Source: Bagarius yarrelli (Eukaryota > Chordata > Actinopteri > Siluriformes > Sisoridae). From it: a DNA stretch of 64,000 bases. The translations under genes and the position numbers were made by a program. The DNA lies in assembly GCA_005784505.1 (NCBI GenBank), contig VCAZ01000027.1, positions 716,001-780,000 on the forward strand, given 5' to 3'. Below the pieces are notes generated by a model. It saw only the letters and a list, made by a program, of their open reading frames with translations, did no database searches and was not told the origin of the DNA. Numbering within the stretch: the first letter of the stretch is position 1; each line of letters starts with the position of its first letter. Positions 22,750 to 34,410 of the stretch are shown piece by piece.

Positions 22750-23290
22750 TCAGGATGTTGCAAAATGGAAGCAAATGTGAATTTAGCTTTGAGCTAAGAG
22801 AATGCTTTAGTAGCCGTTTCTGTCTATTGAATCTTGGAAGGCATACCTTTGAGGAGGGCTGTCATAGGGGCTGATGTCATGCTGTAGTTATGAGTAAACT
22901 GTTGATAAAAGTTTGCAAACCCCAAGAATCGATGGAGTTCCTTGATGTTTTGAGGCAAGGGCTAATCAGTAACAGCATCTACTTTGGTGCGATCCATAGC
23001 AACCCCTTTGTGAACTGATATGCTAACCTAAAAACATGACATGATTTTGATGAAACCCTTTTCCGCTGTCACAAACAGCTGGTGGTCTCTGGGTTGGCTT
23101 AACACAGTACACACATGCTGAACATGTTGGAAGAAAGTGTGTGAATAGATGAGGATGTCATCAATGTATGCTATTACACACAGATTCATACGGCATCACA
23201 ATGCCCTTGGTTGGTAATGAATGCAGTCTTCCACTTATCTCCCTTCCGAATCCATATTAGATTGTAAGCACTGAGCTAAGGCATAGTGCT
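22750..23290 (-). pseudogene. Chromovirus reverse transcriptase relic
   Basis: Minus-strand reading gives AYNLIWIREGDKWKTAF near 23220-23270, then a deletion of the MPFGLTNAP region. VIAYIDDILIYS follows, with the catalytic YIDD at 23157-23168. Downstream are ELHRFLGFANFYQQF and TALLKGM, the connection-domain boxes of gypsy RT. The YIDD box survives, but in-frame stops and two deletions leave no functional enzyme. Confidence 0.88.
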
Positions 23291-23329
23291 TAAGTAAGCA
23301 CTGCCTAAGCTTGGTGAATATGGTATTCC

Positions 23330-23583
23330 CTTGAAATCTTACGAAGCACTCCTACTCGCATGATGGTGACAACTATTTTGTGAGTGATGCCGCAGCTAAT
23401 GGGTTGACCGTCTACGGCTGAGCTGTGGAGTGGTGGAACACATAGCATAGTGTGGAGCTTGAGCTGCTTGAGGAGGTGCTTGTCGATGAGATTAAAAGCT
23501 GTCCTAGAGTTCACATGAGATACAGAGTCAACAATAAGGCAAACATGCACAGTGAGGCGCAGTGTGGGTGAGAATGTTAACAC
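23330..23583 (-). pseudogene. Chromovirus aspartic protease relic
   Basis: The minus-strand frame reads VNSRTAFNLIDKHLLKQLKL, which aligns in style with the LVDSGAAGNFID block of gypsy proteases, followed by PPLHSSAVDGQPI and ITHKIV. The catalytic DSG triad reads NSR, so activity is lost. The region runs almost directly into the middle of RT near 23290, showing that the N-terminal RT part is deleted. Confidence 0.72.
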
Positions 23584-23801
23584 TGAGTGGCTTACTTAAG
23601 TTGGATGATGTAAGGGGTTTCTTCGGGCGGACGGAGCTGAGATGGTTGGGTTCCCAGCGGTAGAAACAAAGATTTTGCACTAGTCTACGACGACGTTCTC
23701 TTTCTCAGACAGTTTGGTGAAGCCCACTTGCATGGGTTCGGAGTCGCTGTGTTGTATGGGCACCATAATACAAAGTGTGTGTAATGCGCTTTTGTTTTTT
23801 T

Positions 23802-24251
23802 TCATGGGGGCTGTTGCGTATCTAGCCCAAGCAATTGGCTAGAAATGTCCATTCCTTCGGCTGGGTATTCAAACACTTTGCAAATCTGCGGGTCTGAGTC
23901 CCAGACAGCAGAAGCCCAATTTAAGGCTGTTTCAGGGACCTGTTTTTTGCCAAGGAGAGGGGCTGCTTCATGAAGAAAATCTGGCATTGGCGTAAAAATT
24001 CCTTTGCCACGCTCCGGCATGCCGTCGAACTTATCCATAAAGCACAAAATGAACAGTAGAAATTCCGGTGCTGGGCTGAGGCAGTGGTTGTTGGGTAAGC
24101 TGCTGGTTCGCTGTTTGTAGCAATGCCAGTTAAGCTTGGAAAGCTTGTAGCGCTTGGGCATGGTAATCCACTGTCTTGGAGACAAGCCAAACCCACTAGA
24201 TCCTGCAACGGTGAAATATTCTATAAAAAAAGACGTCTGAGAGGGATCCAT
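23802..24251 (-). pseudogene. Chromovirus gag relic
   Basis: Begins MDPSQTS at 24251, matching the MDP start common in Sushi-type gag. After frame-disturbed sequence it reads DKFDGMPERGKGIF, TALNWASAVWDSD and VFEYPAEGMDIS, which correspond to the capsid-like motifs F-DG-PE-CRGF, AL-WA-A-W and F-HP-EG. The stretch between the motifs is shorter than normal and no zinc knuckle was found. Intact proteins of this family are several hundred residues, so this is a non-functional remnant. Confidence 0.72.
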
Positions 24252-24581
24252 GTTGCAGAGTAAGGAATAACAATAATTCAGAAATGTGGTCAATAAACAT
24301 GCAAAGGTTGATACACGATAAACAGTTTTAAGTCCAAGCACACAAAACTTTTTTATTGAGAAAACTTTATTGAGAAATCATAAACAAAAATGGAGCATAG
24401 ATCAAAAACAGAGAAACATGAACACAAAAAAATGCTTGGTAAAGTCGACTAGCAAACAAAACTTTGCAACATGTGGTCCGTTATGCTAGCTTATATAGCT
24501 AGCAACAGAAAGTGCTACCGGAAGTGCCGCTAGTATTCCGATGAGGGTGACCTCTGGTGGTTGGAGGACGGAATCCTTACA
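24250..24581 (-). repeat. 5' LTR of the chromovirus
   Basis: On the minus strand it begins TGTAAGGATTCC at 24581. It contains CCACCAGAGGTCACC, a TATATAAGCTAGC stretch that may serve as a TATA box, and AATAAAG and AATAAAA-type polyadenylation signals around 24345-24372. The gag-like ATG at 24249-24251 follows shortly. The inner border and primer-binding site were not resolved. Confidence 0.7.
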
Positions 24582-24600
24582 TCTAAGTCCCTAGATGTAA
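24577..24600. repeat. 9-bp inverted repeat at outer LTR edge
   Basis: TTACATCTA and TAGATGTAA are separated by AGTCCC. The left half overlaps the outer LTR end. This may be chance or reflect the insertion site. Confidence 0.7.
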
Positions 24601-27600
24601 ATGCAGTATTTTATTAAACAGACTGACTTTTTTACCATGTGCACCTAACTGTTTACCAGGCATGGACAAAAGGCAGGTAAAGCAGATGGAAATAGATAAT
24701 TTTTCTATATAATTTTAGTTTTAAAAAAAACCTATTTAAGAATTACCAGCATACAATGTAAGCAAAAATATAGTCCAATTTTAGATCATTCTTGGTTATT
24801 TTCCAGAATTCAGCCATAACAAATTTTCTCAGTTCTCTGCAGACATTCTTAGCTATTTTTATACAGTGAAGGTATCACATTCTGAACTCTGATGTAGTTC
24901 TTTAAAAATGTAAATTAGTCCATGGGGTCTTTAGATCATTCAGTGTTGTTCTTTTTTTATAATTGTTGAAAAGAAGTGTCAGATCTATCAAAGTTTTAAT
25001 GACCAAAATGCAAATGTATATTTAAACAAATAACAGCAACGGAGTCTGGTTAAACTGTTAAATGTTTTATTTTCATAGGCAAAAGTGTGTGTCTGTAATG
25101 ACAAAACTTTCTCTTTGAATGACTCACAATTTGCACATGTGCCAATCATTCAGGAGTTGGCCTTTTGCCCATCTTCTCTCTAAGATGAAAAATGGGAAGT
25201 ATCCTTAAAGCAAAAACATCAAGACCAGCAGCCTGAGGTGTTTGCTTGCCACCTCTTTCTTCGCCTTCAGTGCTCCCACCTTCCCTGCCCCCGCATAAGG
25301 AAGTCTACAATCAAGAAGTGGACTATGTTTCAAAAAGAGAAGACAATTAGTCATTGATTTCAAAGAGAGTGTATAATAAAATGTTTCCCTCTTAGGTAAA
25401 CCTTTTGAATACAAACATGAATTAACCGCCTACACCAGTGCTCTGAATAAGGCAAAAAGAATGTACATCAGCCCACTCAGCTGCCATTAAAGAGTGACAC
25501 ACTTAGGCACACCGGCACAGAAATTTTTCTTACCACCCTAGATCTCTGCTCTTTCAAGACTGTATAAGAATTGTGTCTGTCCACTAGTCAGTGTTTTGAC
25601 AAAAGTCAGTTTAGACTTTAAATCTCTGCTATTAATTATTAGGTCTTCATATCCAGTGAATAAAGGGTACAATGTTGTATCTTCAGTTTCAAAAATGTAT
25701 TTGCTGTAAGCAACACAATCCTTATATTATATATCATAAAAATAATACGTCTAATAGTAGATCTTGCAGTCATCGTGTGTTTTTGGAGTCCTTTTAGGGA
25801 CAGATGATCACTACCGCCAGCTCTCCTGCCTCACTTCAGTTTCCTTAGCAACAGCCAAGGTTTCAGGCTTTCAATACATTTGATTATATGTAAGTGATGA
25901 ACAAAAAAGAGTGATTTGTGCTGCAAATTTAATGTTAAATTTTAAATCCATTTGATGTTATTACTGCACCGACTTTCTTAAAAACTAATAAAATATTTCA
26001 TTTAAAATTTAGAATTGTGTTTAGAAGAAAAACATATAGGTCATAGAATCAGAAACCATAAACATATAAATAATTGTTATTCATGATATTCAGTTTTAGG
26101 AAGGTGAGTATTGCTGTATTGTGTTTTTTTAAATGATTTTCACATTAGTATTGTTCTAAGTATTGGTTTTGTTTTTAAGTTATACAAGTTATAATAAAAA
26201 ATAAACTCTTTTAAACACCACTTTAGAAAACCTAAATTAGCTCAGACTACCAAAGTTTGTAAGAATTAACTATGAGCTGATAATTAACCATAACAAATTT
26301 TCTGATTTCAAGTCTTAAAAATTTTGCAACATATAGTTGTGCAAAAATATTTTTTGCAACATATAGTTTATCTGTAAAGAACTTCTTGTTGGCAATGCTA
26401 CAAATGTTGCTATAGCAAAACATTTCAACACACCATTCGTCTGCCACCTACAAACAGGAATGCAATCATGGTCATTACCTTGTGGTATTACTTAAGGAGC
26501 CTGACATTACATAAGCCTGGAAGCAGAGGTATGTTTTTTACATAGTTACTTATGCATGCAAAATGTATTCCCCTAGAAAGAGTAGGTAGGTCTTTATAAA
26601 CCATTTAAAAATGTCAGATCAATTATACTCTCATTGAGTCACCTCTCAGCCAGGTGTTCTCGGCGGAGGTATTTGACATGCTAGGGAGGAAAGCAATTCT
26701 TCAATCCGGCTACATTTCCTTCTGTCAGCATCACATTTTTGGAAAATGAAATGTTGTAATAACATATAATAAAGCAATCACTTTGTCTTTTATGTATAGA
26801 TGGCCGTTTTATTTACCCTGCCTCTCTTAAATATCCAGGTCTCTGTGCTGGGTTATAAATCAAAGTATCCCCTGCAACCAGACCACAAAGCTTCTCATCC
26901 CTACTGAAATGCAATAAGAGAGTAAAGCTGCAGATTTCTTTAGACTAGATGACCTCTGTTTTAGTCTATGTTTAAGCAGGTGACCTGATTTACTGTTGAT
27001 GTTAGTGTTTTCTTTAATAACACTATGAATGTGGACAATAAAATATGTCCTAAATGTTAATGATTAAATTTTATATGTTCACTTGTTATAATTCTTTAAA
27101 ATAACCATAAAATAATCAAAGTCAATTTTACAATATTGCTGTGTACACTATCTGTTTAAAAGTTTAATTCTTCCTAATAAGATGAAATTTATTTGTAATA
27201 TTACAGATATACTACATTCTATATTACATTCTCCTTTTCTTATGTACTTTCTCTGTATTTACTTAATACAATTTACATTACATCCTTACACTCATTTACA
27301 GTACCACTTTCTAAAAAATTAATTAACAATTAAAAATTAAATAAAATAACAATCACTGCCAGGAGAGCAAGTTTAGCAAGAATAAAAAACACACCACATT
27401 TTTTAAAATGGCAAATTTTTTGGTCACAGCATACTAGCCAAGCCAGTTTACAGCGTACGTTTAAATGGCCGTTCTCATGCAAGCCCACCCTGATGAAGGT
27501 TTCCTTTTAGCCAAGTACCTAGCAGAGAGGAAGCAAAGGGCTACAGTTTAATCTGACAGAAGAGATGCTAATTTATGGCTTTCTGCATGCCTCCTCATTG

Positions 27601-30600
27601 TTCTCCACAGTAAGATCCTAGATCCTGTTAGGTTTATATAATTCACAATTTGAGTTTTTAACAAGGCTAGTCAAACAACTCTTATTGCAGATCATTCAGA
27701 TGTCTTTCTGCTTCAGTCTGTGGCTTTTATAATCCGCATGATTTACGATGTATTGCGACCACTGGAAATAAAGAGACACTGATTTAATTACATTGAATTT
27801 AAATCCATAGTTTCTGCTGCAGCTCTAAAATGAGCAAACGAATGGGCTAAATCCTGTTGTGAAACCCAGAGGCTTACTGTGATTAGCATGGCTGAAAATG
27901 GAGCACATCCAGCGAAAGGATAAGACTAAAACAAGCAAGATTATACACAAATCTTTTGCACTCTGCTTCCTATACCTTTTTTTTTTTAGGTTGAACTCCA
28001 CACCTTGCTTAGAGCGCTCTAGTTTAGCCCACTCCACAGCCCCCTCACGCACTCCCCCTCACGGCTGTCCCTGAAGAGGATACCCCTGACCCTCCATACA
28101 AATGCCTGTGCCAAAGCAGCCTACTCTTCTCGCTCCTACAGAGGAAAGAGCCAAGCTCTGCTGAGCAGCTGGTGAAGAGGCAGTGAGATGACGCCTTTCT
28201 CCTCCTCGCTCTCATCCTTTCTCTTTCTCTGCCAAGTTCTATCCAAATTTCTGCAGTCCAGGCAACAAGATTTTCTTGACTGGCAACTCCGACCAATATT
28301 TAAATGCCGAATGCAGACACTAATTAAACACATTTATCTGCATGTGAGACTGACAAATATGATTGGAATCTATTCAAGTGCACTTTACATCCTGTCACTG
28401 CATTATAATATGATAACACAAATGAACACTGTAGATTATGGTGGCCTCTCCTGCTTTGAGGCACAGAGAAGTAATTATTTTGTAAACTGTTGAAACTCTC
28501 CTCCACCTCTGATCTGCCGTCAGGGGCGAGTAAGGGAAGTGCCTTAATGGTCATTTATCACCAAGGGCAGGGTAAACAAAGGAAGTGAGAGGGTAATCAT
28601 GCCTTTCGTTTAATTTATGTGGGAAGTGATGTGTGTGAAGCGCTCAGTGGGGGTAAAATGTATACATTCTTCTCTTGAATGCCTTTGTTTACGGTTCTGC
28701 TTAACTCTCCTGGAATGAGTGGAGAACTACCTGATCTGGAGGTGGTCTTCCTGGGAAAGATGTGCCTGTTCTTGTTATAAAACTGCAACTTAGGAAATCT
28801 AGAGCCGTGAATCTGTTAGTAATTCCATAAAGGGGAATCTGGGATCTGAGTTTTTTTCAGTTTTTTAAGTTTCAACATTATTGAGCATGATCTGCTCTAT
28901 TGAAATCCTGCACACTGCAGCTTATATAAATACGAAGAAAAAAAAATAGTAAAGACTTCAAGTCTGTTCCATCAGCATCCACGTAAACACAAGCCATGAC
29001 TTCCAATGGGCTTGTAGGTTTTATAATCTAAGCAAATCCTGTATTTCTCTTATTTTGGCTCTTTCTTTATTTTAGTAAAGTGTAAACATGTTTCCATAAC
29101 ATTTATTTATTTTTATCTTTCATTATTCATTCATTCATATCATTCATTTTTATTCTTGATGAATTTTAAACTAGATTTTTAATTCATTTTGCTTTTTTGG
29201 AATGACCTTTATATTTCTACTCTCAGTCTTTTTCAAACAGTGGATTCATAAGCATTAGAGCTTTTGCATGCTCTGGCTTGAGTAAATTATTGTGATTTAA
29301 AAAAAGATCATTAGGGTGTTTGAGGATGTAATCTGGGCCTCTTGTCCTTCCATTGCAGACCTATACACTACACCCCGCATCTACAAAGCCACAAGCTTTA
29401 TAAGGAGGCATTTAGGACTCGCAACCTAAATGTGTAACAGTCCTCCCCCCAAACCATTAGACTCCTTAATACCCAGAGACCGAACTGACACCAAACCACA
29501 CATACATACACCACAACACAACACAAACCCATGCACATACACACACACCCACACTCCTACTCAACTAAAGACCACCCCAATTCCTTTACAACTTTTGCAC
29601 AATCCTTTCTGCTAAAAATATTTTATACAGAAAAAAAAACATTTGGAATTATATTGTAATATCTTTAAACCCTTGTATTTCACCAAAGACCTGTGTACTG
29701 GTCAGATTTAGTGCTAGTGTTTTTTTTTTTATTACACTGTGATGTATAGGGACGCATTGTCTTTTAATGAGCCTATCTTTATTTCTAGTAGTTATTGTAC
29801 AGTGTTGAGTTTTTTGCACATTGTGCACATGCACTTCATGTAGTTTTGTATTGTCCTGTGGTCTATGTACGCTATGTACACATTTAATCTTGTGTAGTAA
29901 TGTGTAGCCCCATGCAGTGCTGTGTAGTCTGCACGAACAATGTTGTATTTTATTGTGTACTGTACTTTTTATTGTGTACTGATTTGGCTTGTCTCAAAAT
30001 AGGTAAGCTCTGGTAACGTTACAATATTTATATTAAATTTGCTTAAAAAATACATATAATTTTACTTCATAAAAATAATTTACTGCATACAATTTGTATA
30101 GCATTTGTTTTACCTCTGAGCTGCACCTATCTATCTTGATGTGACTGAAATGAAAAGACTAGGCTTGAGCACAGAAAAGCTGTTACACTGATTGGTCCTT
30201 GTGACTTGAGAGTTGCCCTTGAGACATTTTTTTTAAAGAAATCAAAGGCTTTACAAAACGTGAATAAGCTACTGTGTATGCATGGTTCATAAGAAGAACA
30301 GCAGAACTGCAAATTATATAGCACCCACAGCCCACGCAAACACCCACACACCCACCCACACACACATACACCATCGCCAAAAAAAAGCTATGTTTTAATG
30401 TTCAGAAATTTATGCTCTGGTGCTAGCTGGTATTGAAAAATAGGAAAATAGTTTATTTAGTATGTATTTATCCGAACGGCATTCTCACCCTTAACAACAA
30501 ATTTGGTTACTATTATTGCTATCAGCGTTTGTGTGTTTTTTGTACACTGTGCCATGCGAAGCAAAGTGTCTGTAAGCACAGTTTAACAGAGTATAGGGAG

Positions 30601-33600
30601 TGCTTAATCAGCCCTTGTACCCCAAACAAGCAGCCCACACAAGGGGTTACCCCACCACCCCCATCTACATTTGAAAACCTCCTCACTTTAAAAAGAGGGG
30701 CTCACCGCCCAGCTAGTGGAGGTGGAAGAGGCCTGCAATAGGTCATCATACAGAAAAGAGAAAACTAGGTGCAGGTATTGAATAAAAGCTAATGTAGAGC
30801 CTACACATTTGAGTCGTGACTCCAGAATGAAACAGCTGTAGGAGTTGTCTGACTGCACTTGTAGCACAGTTGCGTAACAAACCGGGAGGCTGTAATCATG
30901 ATGGACACAGGTCAGTTTTCCTCAGGCATATTCAGCCTCTCACAGGCACTCTTCTCTCTGAAAGCTAATCCACTGAGTGTATTTGAATTTGGCACTCAGA
31001 ATTTAACACCCCCGCTGTGTGTGACTGAGTGAGTGTGTGCGTCGCACTTGAAGAAAATTAACAAAATGGCCAAAAGCTGGTTAAATTTTGCATAATTTAA
31101 AGCAGAATTGTTGTGTTATATAACAGAGAAGTTCACCATAGACTTTGACTCATATTATTAAATTTATCTGCAAGTTTTATCAGTAATATCCAAGCAAAAA
31201 GAAGTAATTATTTACTTCAAGCAGTTATTGACTTTTTTTGTCGGCGAGTGTTCTGTGTCGTGCGGATATCTATCAAAGCTTACAGAAATCAGAGCACTGG
31301 CTTACAATTTTTTTTAAATACAGGCACCTACTGAGGCAGATAGCATAACGACAGTCTTTTTGCTTGGAATAACTTTTTGATCGTTTACATTAGATTTTAT
31401 ATTCAGCTTTTTAATTAAGAAATAATGTTAAAATGTAAATGAATTACATCACTACCTAATGATATAATTTCTTTATTAAGGCTGAGGCGTACAGTTAGAC
31501 ACAAAGACATAGATTTAATAACAAATAATACTTAATATTAATAATCTAATACTTATTTAATAAAATATAATGACTATATGAAGAAAATAAACTATATGTT
31601 AGATAAAAACTGAATAAATAATGACAAATATATTGAATAAATATTATTAAATTAAAAGGGTATTGTAGTTAAATTTTAAAATCTATATGTGTATGTATAA
31701 ATGTTTTGAGTGTTAGTGTTGCTTTTAAGTGTTAATTTATAGTTATGGATCTATTAAGTTAACTTAATAGAATATAGTTAAAATCTCAAAAAATGATTAC
31801 TCTTGCTGTAATAGTCATGATTTAATGTTATGCTTATTATCACTCCATCACCACTAGCAATCCATTCATTGTCAACATGGCCTGATACGTGTGCCCCCCT
31901 CAGCGGAAAGCATCCCTTATTTTTGCGTATAAAAGGTGGCAAACCAAGTACAAGTACATTCAGCATCAGCCTGTTTGAAGACACTGTACCCATAATGAGT
32001 TTGCTATTAAAGTAAATAAGACTTTTTTACTTTCATGTGACACTTGTATAAAGCGCTTTAATTTAAATAACATTATCAGTGGTAGTCATTTCATCTTCCT
32101 GTGTAAACTAAGTTAGCCATGTCAATATCTGTAACCAAGCAGCATATTCCGCTGTTTGGAATAGAATGATAAGTATTTTACTACCGTAAGGAGAAAAAAG
32201 TTTGGCCAATAAATCTGTAGGAAAAGCGTCCTTTCCAGGTGTGATTTGAAAGGAAGTAACAGTGTTGCTTTAAATAGTGCTATTGTACTATTGATTGAGG
32301 AGCAAGGGTGAAATCTCTATACCTTAATAATTATTTAATATGCTTTATACGATTCAAACCTTGACCTGATTTACAAAGATCCTTAATTGCTTGTGTAATA
32401 GGTTAACCTGCGGATGAGTGTATTGAGGGTAATTCATCATGGATAATTGCTTGCATTTAAGGACATGCAGATTAAATAAAGGAAAATATTTCAGCAACAG
32501 TTTTTGTATCATTTAATTGTTTAAAAAGCTGTGGCAAAATAAGGACCCCAAAGAGAGACAGCTAGATAAGGTTATCTTAGCCGACCTATTCATAATTACT
32601 GTACATTAAAAAAACCTCAAAACCAGTTACACACATCAAAATGCAGCTTAAATCCTGACATAAACAAGTGTGTTAATGTTGTCTTGGTAATTATGTTATA
32701 ATTTATTTTTCAATTTAAAATTTAGAACACCTTACCGAACGTTTTTTATCATTCTGATATACTTTTAAAAACTGTTATTTTCTTTTAAAATGACATCACT
32801 AGCTTTTGCAAATGTAATACCTGCCCTTTAGTTAAATATTGTATTAGTCACTTTCAGGCTTAGTAAATCACATTGTGGATTTAAAATAAATATAATCCTC
32901 CTAAAACTGCATTTTTATTACAAAAAACAGAATAATAAGTGTGTAGGTGGTTTTGCACATATTCTACTTTACTTTTCAGGTCATAAGACTGTTTTGCACA
33001 TTCATATGTCTTGCAGAACACATGGGGATTACTATTTATTATCCAACCATAGGATCCAGTCAGTGTTTCACTGGCATTCAGGTTATCTGCAGATGCTCAC
33101 ATTTGTACTCAAAACAGTAAGCTGCATTCTTCTGTCAGGTGTTACCAGGAGATTAAATCTAGTGTTTTATGATAGTCTTGATGAGATTTATGATATGGAA
33201 AACACTCGACTGTCAATTCGATTGATCTGTTTTTTGTTTTTAAACATTGACATCATGGCTAATGTAACGGCAGTTTTCAGTATATGTGGGTTTTCCTAAA
33301 GTCTTAGCAATGATTATTAGACTTTACATTATAATAATTTATAATGTACTATAGTATAAAGTCACCATAAGCTTTTATCATAAAAAACAACATTTTTTGT
33401 CAGACCATATGCGTTAAGTATTAAAATAATAATTACCACAATAATAAAAATAAAAGTATTGTTTGATAAAGAAAATACAGATACATGCAAATAAATACTA
33501 CAAATGTAATTTGTTGTTTAAGTCTTTTGTTAGTTTGTATGTGCCATAGTATTTTGGGGGTCAGGGCCTTTATATGTTTTCTGGCACCAGAGCCCATAAG

Positions 33601-33871
33601 TGGATTGTGCTGTCACTGGGCCAGAATAAAACAAATAGAACAAATAGTTAACCGACACAAATCACAAAAAAAAAATTTGTTCTGGTATTTTAATAATAAA
33701 ATTTATAAATTATATTAGATGTAGCATAAGAATTTAGAAATAGTTTTCTTATGCCTGTACTTTATTAGCCAAAAAGTGTTATAAAATAGTTCATTTATCT
33801 ACTTATGCAGCAAAATTCTTTGAACAGATTTGGATAATGTTGCAGTTGCCATTCACGTACCAATAGCACTT
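24601..33871. other. Gene-free stretch with possible regulatory blocks
   Basis: About 9 kb without a recognised transposon or exon. Less AT-rich blocks lie at 26640-26720 and 28060-28760. A CA-rich low-complexity run lies at 29500-29570, a short A/C-rich one at 30325-30375, and a TATAAAAGG at 31928-31936. Frames up to 102 codons occur without family motifs. A short tandem duplication of a TTTTTGCAACATATAGTT-like unit lies near 26318-26370. Confidence 0.45.
31928..31936 (+). promoter_or_regulatory. TATA-box-like sequence
   Basis: TATAAAAGG is a full match to the vertebrate TATA consensus and sits in a slightly GC-richer context (31870-31990). No transcript, exon or initiator supports it, and the motif is expected by chance in AT-rich DNA. 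Confidence 0.2.
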
Positions 33872-34095
33872 TTCAGTTCAATTCAATATAATTCAATGTT
33901 ATTTGTATAGTGCTTCTAAAAATAGACATCATCTTAAAGCAGCTTTGTAGAAAACACGAGTCTGTATTAACCCCAATGAGCAACAGTGGTAAGGAAAACC
34001 CCTTAAAGATGATTTTGGGAAGAAGACTCATGGGGGGAACCCATCTTCATGGGGGAGACAGCCGACTGTGTGATAATTAATAATGTTTTGTCTAC
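33872..34095 (+). repeat. Teleost interspersed repeat, class uncertain
   Basis: Contains CAATTCAATATAATTCAATG, TTTGTATAGTGCTTCTAAAA, AAAGCAGCTTTGTAGAA, CAGTGGTAAGGAAAACCCC, GGGGGGAACCCATCTTCATG and GACTGTGTGATAATTAATAA. I recognise this order as a common dispersed fish repeat. The origin class is unknown to me, and it may continue to about 34340. Confidence 0.65.
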
Positions 34096-34364
34096 ATACA
34101 TGTATATCCAATCTGAAAGCTTTGGGCAACTGTTGACAAAGTTCTATGTTGACCACAGGTTTAACAATTTTTTTTTCTGCTGAGATCATAAAACATCCAG
34201 TGGTAAAAATCTGATAACAAGAATGATCGTTGCAGCTCACTGCCCGTCCATCCTCAGCAGCAGTGAGCACCTTCAACCAGCCAATCGGAAGGACAACATC
34301 AGCATGGATAAGGGATGTTGTGAGATGCTGCCAGAAACACTGGGAATAGGGAGCTCTATAGCAA

Positions 34365-34410
34365 GCAAGAAAGAAAGAAGGAAGAAGAAGGAAGAAGGGA
34401 AGAAAGGATC
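34365..34410 (+). repeat. Imperfect GAA/GGAA purine repeat
   Basis: Run of AAGAAAGAAAGAAGG-like units, simple sequence. Confidence 0.75.

Larger units (their letters stand above)
21170..24581 (-). mobile_element. Ty3/gypsy chromovirus (Sushi-like), degenerate, 3' LTR not found
   Basis: Minus-strand order: 5' LTR, gag, protease, reverse transcriptase, RNase H, integrase with zinc-finger-like part, core and C-terminal part, then chromodomain. This is the order of vertebrate chromoviruses such as Sushi-ichi. The whole spans about 3.4 kb against the usual 5-6 kb, because gag and the N-terminal half of RT are deleted. Many stops and frameshifts are present. The 3' LTR was sought below 21100 and not seen, so target-site duplications cannot be judged. 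Confidence 0.88.

Noticed and set aside
31928..31936. Promoter of a gene at 32 kb
   Set aside because: Only a TATA-like word; no exon, donor or recognisable protein follows.
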